From: an uncultured Bacteroidales bacterium
GTDB lineage: Bacteria; Bacteroidota; Bacteroidia; Bacteroidales; UBA3663
NCBI GenBank assembly: GCA_937899265.1
Contig: CALBPV010000002.1
Coordinates: 1 to 61,970 of the forward strand
Direction of reading: 5' to 3'
DNA: 61,970 bases
Shown: positions 1 through 8,106 of the stretch, in pieces
Layout: each line of letters starts with the position of its first letter
Numbering within the stretch: the stretch's first letter is position 1
Position numbers and translations under genes: made by a program
Notes under the pieces: model-generated
What the model was told of the DNA's origin: nothing
Database searches by the model: none
Seen by the model: only the letters and a program-made list of their open reading frames with translations

Positions 1-14
1 TTTAGTGTGGCTGG

Positions 15-311
15 TCACACGCGATTATGCAGGTGACCCGTAAGTTTGTTGACCATCACGAAGTCAATGTCGGCATCAGGCTCGCTGACCACGTCGGTCA
101 CACCCCACTCGAAGGCCTGCTTCAAATTGTCGTCCAGACCGTCGGCCAGATATGCCTTGCCTATCAGCAGCACTGTTGGTTCGAATTTGTCTGTACCTTC
201 ACCATACTCTGTCAGGGGGTCAGCTACCGAGTTGTCGCTGTTGTCTGAGCACGATGCCATTCCTAACGCGAATGGGACAAGCATAATAAGGTTTCTAAAC
301 AGTTTTCTCAT
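15..311 (-). CDS. Small lipoprotein of unknown function
   Basis: The 98-residue product starts with a lipoprotein signal peptide: charged MRKLFRN, a hydrophobic stretch, then a lipobox ending at Cys21 (GMASC), followed by an Asp/Ser-rich tether. It should therefore be exported and lipidated. The rest (about 75 residues) matches no family I recognise. It lies downstream of two fimbrillin-like lipoproteins on the same strand but is separated from them by 272 bp. The stop codon falls 14 bp from the window edge. The short length is compatible with either a small lipoprotein or the N-terminal remnant of a longer gene broken by a premature stop; sequence beyond the edge would be needed to decide. 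Confidence 0.55.
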   Translation of the reverse strand: MRKLFRNLIMLVPFALGMASCSDNSDNSVADPLTEYGEGTDKFEPTVLLIGKAYLADGLDDNLKQAFEWGVTDVVSEPDADIDFVMVNKLTGHLHNRV

Positions 312-497
312 CGCCTATAGAAATTTTTGTTGTTATTAAGGTTGGTTCTATTAATTCCACACGGTGTAGTTTGATATTGAGAGTGACACGAATACAGGTC
401 AGTGTCACACAAAAACCACAGAAATTCTTGCAGCAACGTTAATTTATTCTTTACCTTATATGAGGAAATATCTATCCCGTATGAGGGAATGTCCTAA

Positions 498-535
498 CGA
501 GGTCCGTACAGATCCGATGCCATGCACGGACCTCG
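498..535 (-). terminator. Inverted repeat downstream of the second fimbrillin-like gene
   Basis: Perfect 10-bp arms CGAGGTCCGT/ACGGACCTCG are separated by 18 bp, starting about 48 bp after the stop of the gene ending at 584. No T-run follows on the minus strand, so this is either a weak or factor-assisted terminator or an operator. The remainder of the 312-583 gap shows nothing recognisable. Confidence 0.35.
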
Positions 536-583
536 TGATTAGAATCTAATTACAGTGCATAATAGCCTTTGGTCTTCTTATGA

Positions 584-1483
584 CTAAAAACTCATGTGCG
601 TTTCGCCGGCCCAGTCGGTATTCACCGTGACACCGGTCACCGAAGTAGATGACGAGCTGGAGCCGTTGAAGAAGGTGCCCGTGAGCCACGTGATATGGTT
701 CTGCTGCATGGGTACGTCGAACTCGCGCACATAGAGTTCATTACCACTGGCATCAAGGGCCGTCACCTTCATGGCGATGTTGTCCGACTGCTCGTGCAGG
801 AAGGTGTAGAGGTCGAACTGCGTCTGGCTACCGTCTGTCACATCGAACGTCACCGTCTGCTTACTATTCACGCTGCCCAAACCAGTGTATGCATTGAATG
901 CGCCCGAACCGCCGGTATAGTAGAACTGCATCTTCTTCACGTCAGCAGGAATGTCATCGGTAATCACAAAGCGACAGAGTGCTATGATGCGTTCGAGCGT
1001 CACGTCAACCTCCCAGGATTCTTCAGGTTCGATGGTGATGTCGCCACTCGAAAGGAACGTGTCGGTATAGCCCTGAGCATTGGTGAACGATATCTTCAGA
1101 GGGTTCGTTGATGTGGGGTTGCCGTTGGCGCTGTGGCCCACAACCACCAGCTGGTAGTCGCCCTCGTCAAGTTGGAACGAAGCCGTGCCGAACCCCGCAT
1201 TATCCGAAGTCTGGTTGACCATCTTCGCCCGCGAACCGTCCGTATTGTATATCAGGAAGTTCAGTCGGGTACACACTTCTGAGGCTGGCTGAGCGGCACG
1301 CGTCAGGCTGCCAAACGGTGTCTTCTCTATTTGGAACACCCGCACTCGCAGGTTGCCGTCAGGTTCTCCTGTCGTCTCATCGTCGGAGAAAATCGCCTTT
1401 TCACAGGACGTGAAGACCAGAGCGGTCAGCACGGACATCATCAGTGCTATGAAGGCACTGAACGAAAATATTTTTCGTGTCAT
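584..1483 (-). CDS. FimB/Mfa2-family fimbrial subunit-like lipoprotein
   Basis: A 299-residue exported lipoprotein: the signal peptide ends at a lipobox Cys (VFTSC, about residue 27). The body has the layout of Bacteroidetes fimbrillin-type proteins: an N-terminal beta-rich domain with the pattern LNFLIYNTDGSR...EGDYQLVVVGHSANG, and a C-terminal domain introduced by VDVTLERIIALCRF and closing with HITWLTGTFFNG and a short terminal strand. FimB/Mfa2-type proteins anchor or cap fimbriae at the cell surface. An Arg in SLTRAAQ could be a maturation site, as fimbrillins are trimmed after Arg; this is inference. It lies 17 bp downstream of a paralogous gene on the same strand, so the two are probably co-transcribed. 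Confidence 0.7.
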   Translation of the reverse strand: MTRKIFSFSAFIALMMSVLTALVFTSCEKAIFSDDETTGEPDGNLRVRVFQIEKTPFGSLTRAAQPASEVCTRLNFLIYNTDGSRAKMVNQTSDNAGFGTASFQLDEGDYQLVVVGHSANGNPTSTNPLKISFTNAQGYTDTFLSSGDITIEPEESWEVDVTLERIIALCRFVITDDIPADVKKMQFYYTGGSGAFNAYTGLGSVNSKQTVTFDVTDGSQTQFDLYTFLHEQSDNIAMKVTALDASGNELYVREFDVPMQQNHITWLTGTFFNGSSSSSTSVTGVTVNTDWAGETHMSF

Positions 1484-1500
1484 AGTTGTGTCCTCCCTGC

Positions 1501-2433
1501 TTAGAAGTCCTTGTTGAACTCAGAATCCCACTCAGTCTCCAAAGTGAAAGCCCCTGCAGCATCACCGAAATGATACATCGCACCGGTGAGCTTTGTTGTT
1601 CGGTTACGCCTGAAAGGCACGTCGGTCACCACCTTGCTGAAAAGTACATTGCCTTCATCATCCAGTGTCTCGATGGTGACATCCATCGTCTCACCTTCTT
1701 CGGTGATGAAAAAGTTGATGGAGGAAAGCGTCGTCGCTCCTGCTGCCGTACTGGTTGTTGCCACATTGACAAAACCGGCATCCGATGTAGCAAAGCCAGT
1801 TATCGGGTTGAATCCCCTGCCGCCTTTCGACAACGAGATACGCACCTTCGTGGCCGCTTCCGTGCGATTGTCCGAAGACTGCACATTCAGTCGAGTAACA
1901 ATGCGGTTGAGCGTGGCTGTCAGGTCAACAGGCGTTTCATCGTCAATCGTCACATCCTGCGTGTAGCAGAACGTCTCGCGCGACTTGTCCTCGCCAAACA
2001 CGACATCCGTCATACTGTTGAACATCACAGGATAGTCACTGTTGTAGCCCAAGACAATCATCTTGTAGCTGCCCACCGGGAGGGTCAAACTGAAACTGCC
2101 CAACGTCGTATAGGTCGTGTTGTCGTTCTTCAGTTGCGTGAAGCAATAAACTTGCCTTGCTCCGTCGGAAGTGTAGAACGCCAGCGTCAGCGCCTTCACG
2201 TCGCTGTAAGATGCCGGAGCAGTTGCTGCACGCGTCGTTCCACGAGTCTCGCCGCTTCTTGTCGTTCCACTAGAAAACTCTTCTTGCGACACCGCGAACC
2301 CGCTCACACTCACCGTCACCGGTGCCAGCGCCTGCCCGTCAGAAGGATTAACACTTGAGTCCAAAGACTCGTCACTGCTGCACGAAGCAGCCAGCAGCAT
2401 GAATGCTGCGAAGAAAAACTTAACGTTCTTCAT
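1501..2433 (-). CDS. FimB/Mfa2-family fimbrial subunit-like lipoprotein (paralog)
   Basis: I chose the ATG at 2433 (MKNVKFFFAAFMLLAASC) because it begins a clean lipoprotein signal peptide; the frame stays open 45 bp further upstream, but that part is not signal-like. The protein is 310 residues. After the lipidated Cys there is an acidic tether, an Arg-rich stretch (TTRSGETRGTTRAAT) that could be a protease maturation site, then a fimbrillin-like beta domain and the motif VDLTATLNRIVTRLNV shared with its downstream neighbour. The C-terminus carries KLTGAMYHFGD and a final strand LETEWDSEF. It is the first gene of the fimbrillin pair and probably encodes a surface or fimbria-associated subunit. 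No Shine-Dalgarno sequence is visible, as usual in this phylum. Confidence 0.7.
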   Translation of the reverse strand: MKNVKFFFAAFMLLAASCSSDESLDSSVNPSDGQALAPVTVSVSGFAVSQEEFSSGTTRSGETRGTTRAATAPASYSDVKALTLAFYTSDGARQVYCFTQLKNDNTTYTTLGSFSLTLPVGSYKMIVLGYNSDYPVMFNSMTDVVFGEDKSRETFCYTQDVTIDDETPVDLTATLNRIVTRLNVQSSDNRTEAATKVRISLSKGGRGFNPITGFATSDAGFVNVATTSTAAGATTLSSINFFITEEGETMDVTIETLDDEGNVLFSKVVTDVPFRRNRTTKLTGAMYHFGDAAGAFTLETEWDSEFNKDF

Positions 2434-2469
2434 AATGTTTAATTGTTTTGAATTTAATAAATAATAAAC

Positions 2470-2496
2470 GGCAGACACTCTTCGTCTGCCTTTTTT
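2470..2496. terminator. Hairpin with T-run upstream of the fimbrillin genes
   Basis: GGCAGAC and GTCTGCC form a 7-bp stem with a 7-nt loop, followed on the plus strand by six T residues. All flanking genes are on the minus strand. There the hairpin follows the nucleotide-sugar dehydratase gene and precedes the fimbrillin genes, with only a broken T-tract after it. It may end the upxY transcript or act as an attenuator. The rest of the 2434-2681 gap shows no clear signal. Confidence 0.55.
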
Positions 2497-2681
2497 ATTT
2501 ACATTACAAAGAACTTAAGTGTGATTACATACGCCACTCCACCTTCCCTCTTCGCAGAAATTTAGATTAGCGTCGTTTTGTGTTCGTTCAACTTCATACG
2601 TGATTTAGTTATCAATGCGATTTTTGCGGAACCGATTCTCCCCCAATGTTATACGTATCAACTGATTGAATCCGAGGGGGA

Positions 2682-4625
2682 TTATTTGGCGGGAGTATCG
2701 AGGACCTCATATTTGGAGTGGTTGCTCTTGTACTCTGGCACAATCTCCTTCATCTTGCGGACGGTGTCCATATCATCGTAGTTGTGGGCGATGGCGATGA
2801 GGTCGCAAATCTCGCGGTCGGCCTCTGTATATTCGTACTCCCGCACCTCGGCAATCTTGATTTTCTCGTGGAAGGTGGGTTTGACGTGCTCCTGCTCGTT
2901 AAGCACTTCTTCGTAGAGTTTTTCTCCGTCGCGGAGACCTGTGAAAGTAATCTTGACGTTATCGGCTCCGGAAAGGAGTATCATGCGGCGGGCCAAATCG
3001 ACAATCTTGACGGGGTTGCCCATGTCGAAGACGAATATCTCTCCGCCCTTGCCCATGACTCCTGCCTCCAAGACGAGTTTGCAGGCCTCGGAAATCAACA
3101 TGAAGTAGCGGATGATGTCGGGATGGGTGACTGTGAGGGGGCCACCTTTTTTGAGCTGCTCCTTGAAGAGGGGGATAACCGAGCCGTTGGAGCCGAGCAC
3201 ATTGCCGAAACGGGTGGTGACGAACTGTGTCGAACCCTTGACCGAACCTTCTGTTATCGCTTTGTTGAGCGACTGGACGTAAATCTCACAGATGCGTTTG
3301 GAGCATCCCATGACGTTGGTGGGATTGACGGCCTTGTCGGTGGAAACCATCACGAACTTCTTGACCCCATACTTGACGCTGAGGTCGGCAATGACCTTGG
3401 TGCCATAGATGTTGTTGTAAACGGCCTCGGAGGGATTGTCCTCCATCATGGGGACATGTTTGTAGGCCGCTGCGTGGAAGACATAGTCGGGACGGAACGC
3501 TCCGAAGATGTGCTCCATGCGGTCGTGGTCGGTAATGCTGGTGACCACCGTCTCGGACGGAATGTAGGGGAAATCGCGTTTCATCATGAGACGGACATCA
3601 TGCTGGGGTGTCTCGGCCTGGTCTATCAACATCATGGCAGCCGGATGGAATTTGGCCACCTGACGCACCATCTCGGAGCCGATGGAGCCGGCAGAGCCGG
3701 TGATGAGAACCTTGGTGCCCTTGAGCATCTTCTCGACCTCTTCGAGGCTGATTTTGATTTCATCGCGGGGCAGTAGGTCTTCGATGCTGACCTCCTTGAG
3801 ACGGATTTGCGAGAAATCGTCGTCGGTGCCGGTCCATTCCCGGGCACTTTGAGCCATGTATATCTTCACCCCCTCGGAGATGAGCATGTCTTGGAACTCC
3901 TGTTCGGCACGGAAATTCTTCATGCGATAGGGCGAAACGATGAGACCCCGTATGTGGCGTTGGCGGATAACGGAGCGAAGGTCATCGTCCTTGGTATAAA
4001 CCGGCTCCTGCAAAAGCGTGCTGCTGGCGAGTTTGCTGTCATGGGAGATGAAACCGCGCAAGAGATATTTGGCGGGCTTCTGACTGCGGAGGTTCTTGGC
4101 GATGCCTACACCGCCTGTCATGGCACCGTAGATAAGCACCGGGACGGCATTGGAATCGCGGGTGGAGATTTCGAACAAAGTCTTCACCAAGACACGCACG
4201 CCTCCCATCAGGAGGGTCGCCAGGATGTAGAGGGTGACCAAAACGCGCGGGGGCAGCCAAGTGAACCAGGCAGACAGACCCGATTCCTCCCAGAAAGGAA
4301 GAAGGATGTAGTGGAGGGCCAATGTCACGAGGAGGGCTGTGAGATTGGCAAATGCCACATGCTGAAGATCCGCGAACGAAGAATAACGGACAATACCCGT
4401 GTAAGTGCGGAAAATCCGGAATGTCACGACACTGACAACAATGGCTATCAGCAGGCTGTGGGTCAACGAGTAGAAATTGACCGTCATCTGATATCCGCCG
4501 TTGAACAGATAATAGGCGAACAACCCTGAAAACCAAATAATCAGAACATCAAGCAAGAGAATGCACCAATAGGGCAGTGCACTCTTGCGGAAATACCAAT
4601 TAAAAAATTGTTTCAATTGCTTCAT
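2682..4625 (-). CDS. Membrane-bound nucleoside-diphosphate-sugar epimerase/dehydratase (CapD/PglF/WbpM family)
   Basis: The start at 4625 (MKQLKQFFNWYF) is chosen because upstream codons of the open frame run into repeats and overlap upxY. The 647-residue product has four or so N-terminal membrane segments (about residues 15-130), a CoA-binding-like Rossmann region (LIYGAMTGGVGIAKNL), then the C-terminal extended short-chain dehydrogenase domain. That domain has the NAD-binding GSAGSIGSE motif, the YKHVPMMEDNP signature, and the catalytic STDKAVNPTNVMGCSKR segment in which Met replaces the usual Tyr, as is normal for this family. Members are typically UDP-GlcNAc 4,6-dehydratases that start synthesis of deoxy-amino sugars for capsule, O-antigen or glycoprotein glycans at the inner membrane. 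It follows the antiterminator upxY, the usual partner of polysaccharide loci, but no glycosyltransferase cluster follows here. Confidence 0.85.
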   Translation of the reverse strand: MKQLKQFFNWYFRKSALPYWCILLLDVLIIWFSGLFAYYLFNGGYQMTVNFYSLTHSLLIAIVVSVVTFRIFRTYTGIVRYSSFADLQHVAFANLTALLVTLALHYILLPFWEESGLSAWFTWLPPRVLVTLYILATLLMGGVRVLVKTLFEISTRDSNAVPVLIYGAMTGGVGIAKNLRSQKPAKYLLRGFISHDSKLASSTLLQEPVYTKDDDLRSVIRQRHIRGLIVSPYRMKNFRAEQEFQDMLISEGVKIYMAQSAREWTGTDDDFSQIRLKEVSIEDLLPRDEIKISLEEVEKMLKGTKVLITGSAGSIGSEMVRQVAKFHPAAMMLIDQAETPQHDVRLMMKRDFPYIPSETVVTSITDHDRMEHIFGAFRPDYVFHAAAYKHVPMMEDNPSEAVYNNIYGTKVIADLSVKYGVKKFVMVSTDKAVNPTNVMGCSKRICEIYVQSLNKAITEGSVKGSTQFVTTRFGNVLGSNGSVIPLFKEQLKKGGPLTVTHPDIIRYFMLISEACKLVLEAGVMGKGGEIFVFDMGNPVKIVDLARRMILLSGADNVKITFTGLRDGEKLYEEVLNEQEHVKPTFHEKIKIAEVREYEYTEADREICDLIAIAHNYDDMDTVRKMKEIVPEYKSNHSKYEVLDTPAK

Positions 4626-4702
4626 ACTGAAAAATTTGTGAGATAAAAAATCTGCAGAAAACCTGCGGTTCATGAGAATGAGAGAAACGGAGAATGGCAT
4701 TC

Positions 4703-4835
4703 TCCAAAATACAAAGAAGATAGAGCGAGAAAAGGGAGAATCTCTCCTCCGAAATACAAAGAAGATAGAGCGAAAGAGGGAGAATCTCTTCTCCGAAATA
4801 CTCCGAAATACAAAGAAGACGGCGCGAGGGGCACT
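4703..4835. repeat. Three imperfect 44-45 bp direct repeats between upxY and the dehydratase gene
   Basis: Each unit begins near TCCGAAATACAAAGAAGA and ends near GGGAGAATCT. Copies begin at 4703, 4748 and 4792, and a partial duplication of the first ten bases begins at 4802. They fill the 209-bp spacer between the two genes. Confidence 0.75.
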
Positions 4836-5524
4836 CAGACGGGCTGCACATCTTCTGCGAGGATCTCGCTGAAAACGTAGTTGGTCTGTCCCATTTCGAC
4901 GCGGATGACGATGTAGGCCGTGTGGCCTTTCTTTGTGAACCAGCCACGGAAGCCGGCCATGGGGCCCCTTATTATCTGCACTTCCTGGTTGGGATGGAAA
5001 TCCTCGACCGAGAAGATGACGGGAGTTGTGGACTCTTTCAAGACAAACTGCAGTTGCTGCATCTGGTCTTCCGGCACGAAAGCATAGGGGAGGATGCCGT
5101 TTGCGTTGGGTTTGGCGGCCCGGTTCTTTTGGAAACGCCAGACGGAAGAATAGGCGAGCAGGATGTCCATGAGCTTGCGTTCCTCGGTGCGGACAAAAAT
5201 CCGTCCGGAGAGGAGAACCCGTTCGACCTCGCGACGATTGCGGCTCTTGTAAATGTGGGTTTCCTTCCGGGATGCGACATAAACCTCGTAACCGGCTTTC
5301 TGCAAACAGGCACGAATGGAAAGCTCTCTGGTTGGCTTGCATTCGGCAATGTACCATTTGGCGTTGCGTACGGCAACGCCAGAGCCCTTATGCAGAACAT
5401 TGAGACCCATTTTATCTGTGTCAGAGGATTGAATCACATCAGACATATAAGAAACTGTATCAGACCTTTCTTTCTTGAAGTTTTTACCCCCCCCTATGAC
5501 CATAGGGGAAATCACATCATGCAA
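4835..5524 (-). CDS. upxY: UpxY-family transcription antiterminator (NusG-like)
   Basis: A NusG N-terminal (NGN) domain starts at NAKWYIAECKPTRELSIRACL and continues through VYVASRKETHIYKSRNRREVERVLLSGRIFV; a KOW-like segment (FHPNQEVQIIRGPMAGFRGWF) lies at the C-terminus. These are the hallmarks of UpxY/LoaP-type NusG paralogs, which bind RNA polymerase early in polysaccharide operons and suppress premature termination. The longest frame gives 229 residues; ATGs at 5446 and 5410 would give 203 and 191 residues, closer to the usual 170-190, so the start is uncertain. A TAnnTTTG -7 element at 5579-5586 supports transcription from about 5572. The next gene encodes a nucleotide-sugar dehydratase, fitting a polysaccharide role. 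No upxZ is present. Confidence 0.85.
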   Translation of the reverse strand: MHDVISPMVIGGGKNFKKERSDTVSYMSDVIQSSDTDKMGLNVLHKGSGVAVRNAKWYIAECKPTRELSIRACLQKAGYEVYVASRKETHIYKSRNRREVERVLLSGRIFVRTEERKLMDILLAYSSVWRFQKNRAAKPNANGILPYAFVPEDQMQQLQFVLKESTTPVIFSVEDFHPNQEVQIIRGPMAGFRGWFTKKGHTAYIVIRVEMGQTNYVFSEILAEDVQPV

Positions 5525-5578
5525 TCTTGAATTCAGAGCTTGACTCCTTTACAGATGAAAGGGTTGACATTTCGTGTG

Positions 5579-5586
5579 CAAATTTA
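5579..5586 (-). promoter_or_regulatory. -7 promoter element for upxY
   Basis: TAAATTTG on the minus strand matches the Bacteroidetes -7 consensus TAnnTTTG and would start transcription near 5572, giving a 48-nt leader to the first ATG or a longer one if a later ATG is used. Confidence 0.55.
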
Positions 5587-5734
5587 CAAAAAAACTTTAA
5601 TAAAAGAGCTAATTTACCCCATTTTTCTATCAGAACGGGGGCGATTTTAACAGAAAAGGGGGTGTTTTTTGATGTTCAGATGACAAAAAATCATGATTTC
5701 CCGTGTTATTTATGGCCGTTTTGTATATTTTCCG

Positions 5735-5742
5735 TATCTTTG
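5735..5742 (+). promoter_or_regulatory. Orphan -7 promoter element pointing into a gene-free segment
   Basis: TATCTTTG on the plus strand is a perfect -7 element, but no plausible plus-strand coding region follows; the only genes to the right are on the minus strand. Confidence 0.45.
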
Positions 5743-5964
5743 TTGCCGCAAAGGCCAACGAAGCCGGAAAAACCACAAGGAAGCCGGTGAAGCCGAATCG
5801 GCTCCATGCAGGCGAGGCCGAAAATACCGGCTGTCCAGAGAGGTGACATTCGAACTCTGGGGCAGCCGGGGCAAGGAAGAAACTCCCGTGAGGTTTGTAA
5901 CCCGGTGGGCAACGCATGACAGCAGCATCGACCGGCAGGGAACACCTTTGGAGGAGGTGTTGAA
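5743..5964 (+). other. Structured gene-free segment, candidate small RNA
   Basis: This about 220-bp stretch between the SIMPL gene and the upxY promoter contains a long stem (5827-5840 pairing with 5855-5869, CCGGCTG..CCAGAG with CTCTGG..CAGCCGG), a hairpin GAAGCCGAATCGGCTCC, and a 7-bp hairpin AACACCT/AGGTGTT at 5940-5960 next to the SIMPL stop codon. Short frames across it have no coding character. It follows an orphan plus-strand promoter element. I could not assign it to a known RNA class, and no T-tract terminator is visible. Confidence 0.35.
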
Positions 5965-6657
5965 TCAATCGAGGAAATAATCGACGGTGGTAACGACGCG
6001 AATCTTCTTGATGTAGGGCGTGTTCTCGTTGAGTGCTTCGATGGAGAACTGTCCTTGGGAAGCGCGACGGATGGAGCCGAGGTCGCACTGCGCATCGGCT
6101 GCAAATTTTTGGGCCACGGCACGGGCATTGCGAGTAGCCTCTTCAATCATGGAGGGCTTAAGGTCGTTAAGTCCCGTGAATTCGTAGTTTACATTCCAGT
6201 CGTTGTTGCCGATATTGATTCCCTCACGCATGAGTTCCCCTTGCCGAGCCCGGAGTTCCAGAACCTTGTCGATATTGGAGGTGACGACGGTGACCGTGGC
6301 GGATACCTGATAGCGGAAAGGGGCGTTGCTGTTCCAAGAATCTGCTTGACGGTCCTCAAGACGTGGAGCGGCCACATAGATTTCGGACTCGGGAATGCCG
6401 TTTTTCTTGAGGAAAGAGAGGACGGAAGCCTGTTTGCGGTCGAGGTCACCCCAAACGGAAGATACATCGTTGCTGACGATGCTGAAAGTGAGAGCCCAGG
6501 TGACACGGTCGGCCTTCACTTCACGTTCGGAAAGTCCTTTTACCGTGACGAAACGGTCCTTGGACGCCATCTCGTGAATACCCTTGTAAACAGCGTTTCC
6601 TGCGAGGAAAATACCCAACGCGAGGACAAAAACATTGATAAAGCTTTTGAGATTCAT
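5965..6657 (-). CDS. SIMPL (DUF541) domain periplasmic protein
   Basis: A 230-residue protein with a single N-terminal hydrophobic segment (residues 5-24, signal anchor or signal peptide). A SIMPL/DUF541 domain follows, recognised by FVTVKGLSEREVKADRVTWALTF, a helix of the type WGDLDRKQASVLSFLKKNGI, RYQVSATVTVVTSNIDKVLEL, and a C-terminal ATRNARAVAQKFAADAQ helix. The family is exported; some members bind outer-membrane or signalling partners, but no general biochemical activity is established. The gene starts 18 bp after the TolC-like gene and is probably the last cistron of the efflux operon, suggesting an envelope-associated role. The product length is normal for the family. Confidence 0.85.
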   Translation of the reverse strand: MNLKSFINVFVLALGIFLAGNAVYKGIHEMASKDRFVTVKGLSEREVKADRVTWALTFSIVSNDVSSVWGDLDRKQASVLSFLKKNGIPESEIYVAAPRLEDRQADSWNSNAPFRYQVSATVTVVTSNIDKVLELRARQGELMREGINIGNNDWNVNYEFTGLNDLKPSMIEEATRNARAVAQKFAADAQCDLGSIRRASQGQFSIEALNENTPYIKKIRVVTTVDYFLD

Positions 6658-6675
6658 AGAATTGAAGTTTAAAAA

Positions 6676-8106
6676 TTACATAAGGCCGGCGGCCTTGTCA
6701 TAGCGTATGCTCTGCAGCGACCAGTTGCATCGGGCTTGCACATTGCGGGCGTAAGCCTGTTGCCAAAGGGTCTGTGCTTCGAGGAGGTCGGACAGCGACT
6801 CGAGACCGACATCGTAGGAACGACGCGAAGAACGGAGATTCTCAGCGGCCTGTTCGAGTGCCGTTTCGGTCATCTGAGCCTCCAGCCGAGCCTCATCGAG
6901 ATTGTTCCAAGCCTGACGGAGTTCGAGATTCATCTGTTCGTCGAGGTCGAGCTGGGAGAGGCGGGTACGGTCTGCCTCGAGTCGGGCTGCTTTGACTTTG
7001 TGATAACCTTCACCGAAATGGAAGAGGGGAACCTTTACGTTGACCAGCACCCCGAAATCTGCGCCATCGAGGAACTTACTGTTGTTCAGTTCGACGCCAT
7101 TGACATAGCTATATCCGGCAGCAACTCCCACCTGGGGCAAGAAATCTGCACGGGCGAGTTTTACCTTCTGGACAGCGAGTTGCGTCTGATAATCCAAGAT
7201 TCGATACTCGGGACGGGAAGAGATGTCGCCCATGGAAACTTCCTCATGAAGCGAAAGACTTTGGGGGTCAGCCAGAATCTTATCGGTGAGCGGCAACCCC
7301 AATTTCTGGGCCAGATTCATCTGCGCCAATTTGACGGCATTGTCGGCACGGCGCACTTGGAGTTCGGCCTCATTTTTCTTGACCTGAACCTTCAAGACCT
7401 CGTTTTTGGAAACCATGCCGTGGCGTTTGGCCGACTCGACATCGCGCAGGAGGCGGGACAAGAGGGTGTCATAGTCCAAAGCCACCTTGTTCATCTCCTG
7501 GGCCTGGACCAAGAGAGTATAAGCCTCGGTCACATCGACCAAAGTCTGGGAGACAGAAAGCTGCTCGTTGAGTTGGGACATGCGGTAGCCCAACTGTCCC
7601 ATACGATAGCCTGCAGAGACTTTGCCGCCCATGTAGAGCGGCTGTTCGACCGTCAGTCCGACCTGAATGACGTTCCCGATTTTATAGTCGATGTCCGCGC
7701 CCGGGAAGTAGGCATACTCCTTGAACACAGGCGTGGAGCCGTTCATGACAGGATTTCCGGTTGCATCGGTCAGAACATTGGGCACCATTGTGCCTGTTGC
7801 AGCGCTATAGCTGAAGGTAGGCAAATAACCGCCCGCAATGGAGAAGGTGCCGTCGCAAGTGGCCCAAAAGTCGTTGGCCTGCACCTTGAAATTGGGGAAG
7901 AAATTGGCACGGAGAGACTTCATCGTGTGCTCATACTGCTGCGTCTGGAGACGTGCAGAGGCCAAAGACCGATTGTGCTCCAAGGCCAAGCTTCGCGCAG
8001 AATCGAGGGAGAGAGTCTGAGCCGAGGAGGCACCGGCGACCGACAAGAGCACGACGAGGAAAGACACCCGAAGTCGGGAGGGCAGAATATAAAAAGGACT
8101 TGTCAT
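6676..8106 (-). CDS. TolC-family outer-membrane efflux protein
   Basis: A 476-residue protein with a signal peptide ending near SSAQTLSLDSARSLALEHN, the standard start of the first outer-membrane efflux (OEP) repeat. Two OEP repeats follow, with long amphipathic helices (for example YTLLVQAQEMNKVALDYDTLLSRLLRDVESAKRHGMVSKNEVLKV, shortened by the family's usual landmarks) and a second repeat around RPEYRILDYQTQLAVQKVKLARADFLPQVGV. TolC-type trimers form the outer-membrane duct of tripartite pumps. The ATG overlaps the stop of the RND gene by 4 bp (ATGA), indicating translational coupling, so this is the exit channel for the adjacent pump. Length is typical. Confidence 0.92.
   Translation of the reverse strand: MTSPFYILPSRLRVSFLVVLLSVAGASSAQTLSLDSARSLALEHNRSLASARLQTQQYEHTMKSLRANFFPNFKVQANDFWATCDGTFSIAGGYLPTFSYSAATGTMVPNVLTDATGNPVMNGSTPVFKEYAYFPGADIDYKIGNVIQVGLTVEQPLYMGGKVSAGYRMGQLGYRMSQLNEQLSVSQTLVDVTEAYTLLVQAQEMNKVALDYDTLLSRLLRDVESAKRHGMVSKNEVLKVQVKKNEAELQVRRADNAVKLAQMNLAQKLGLPLTDKILADPQSLSLHEEVSMGDISSRPEYRILDYQTQLAVQKVKLARADFLPQVGVAAGYSYVNGVELNNSKFLDGADFGVLVNVKVPLFHFGEGYHKVKAARLEADRTRLSQLDLDEQMNLELRQAWNNLDEARLEAQMTETALEQAAENLRSSRRSYDVGLESLSDLLEAQTLWQQAYARNVQARCNWSLQSIRYDKAAGLM

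Noticed and set aside
5743..5964. Cobalamin riboswitch
   Set aside because: A GGTG-containing stem is suggestive, but the conserved 3' core expected of the class is absent and no B12-related gene follows.
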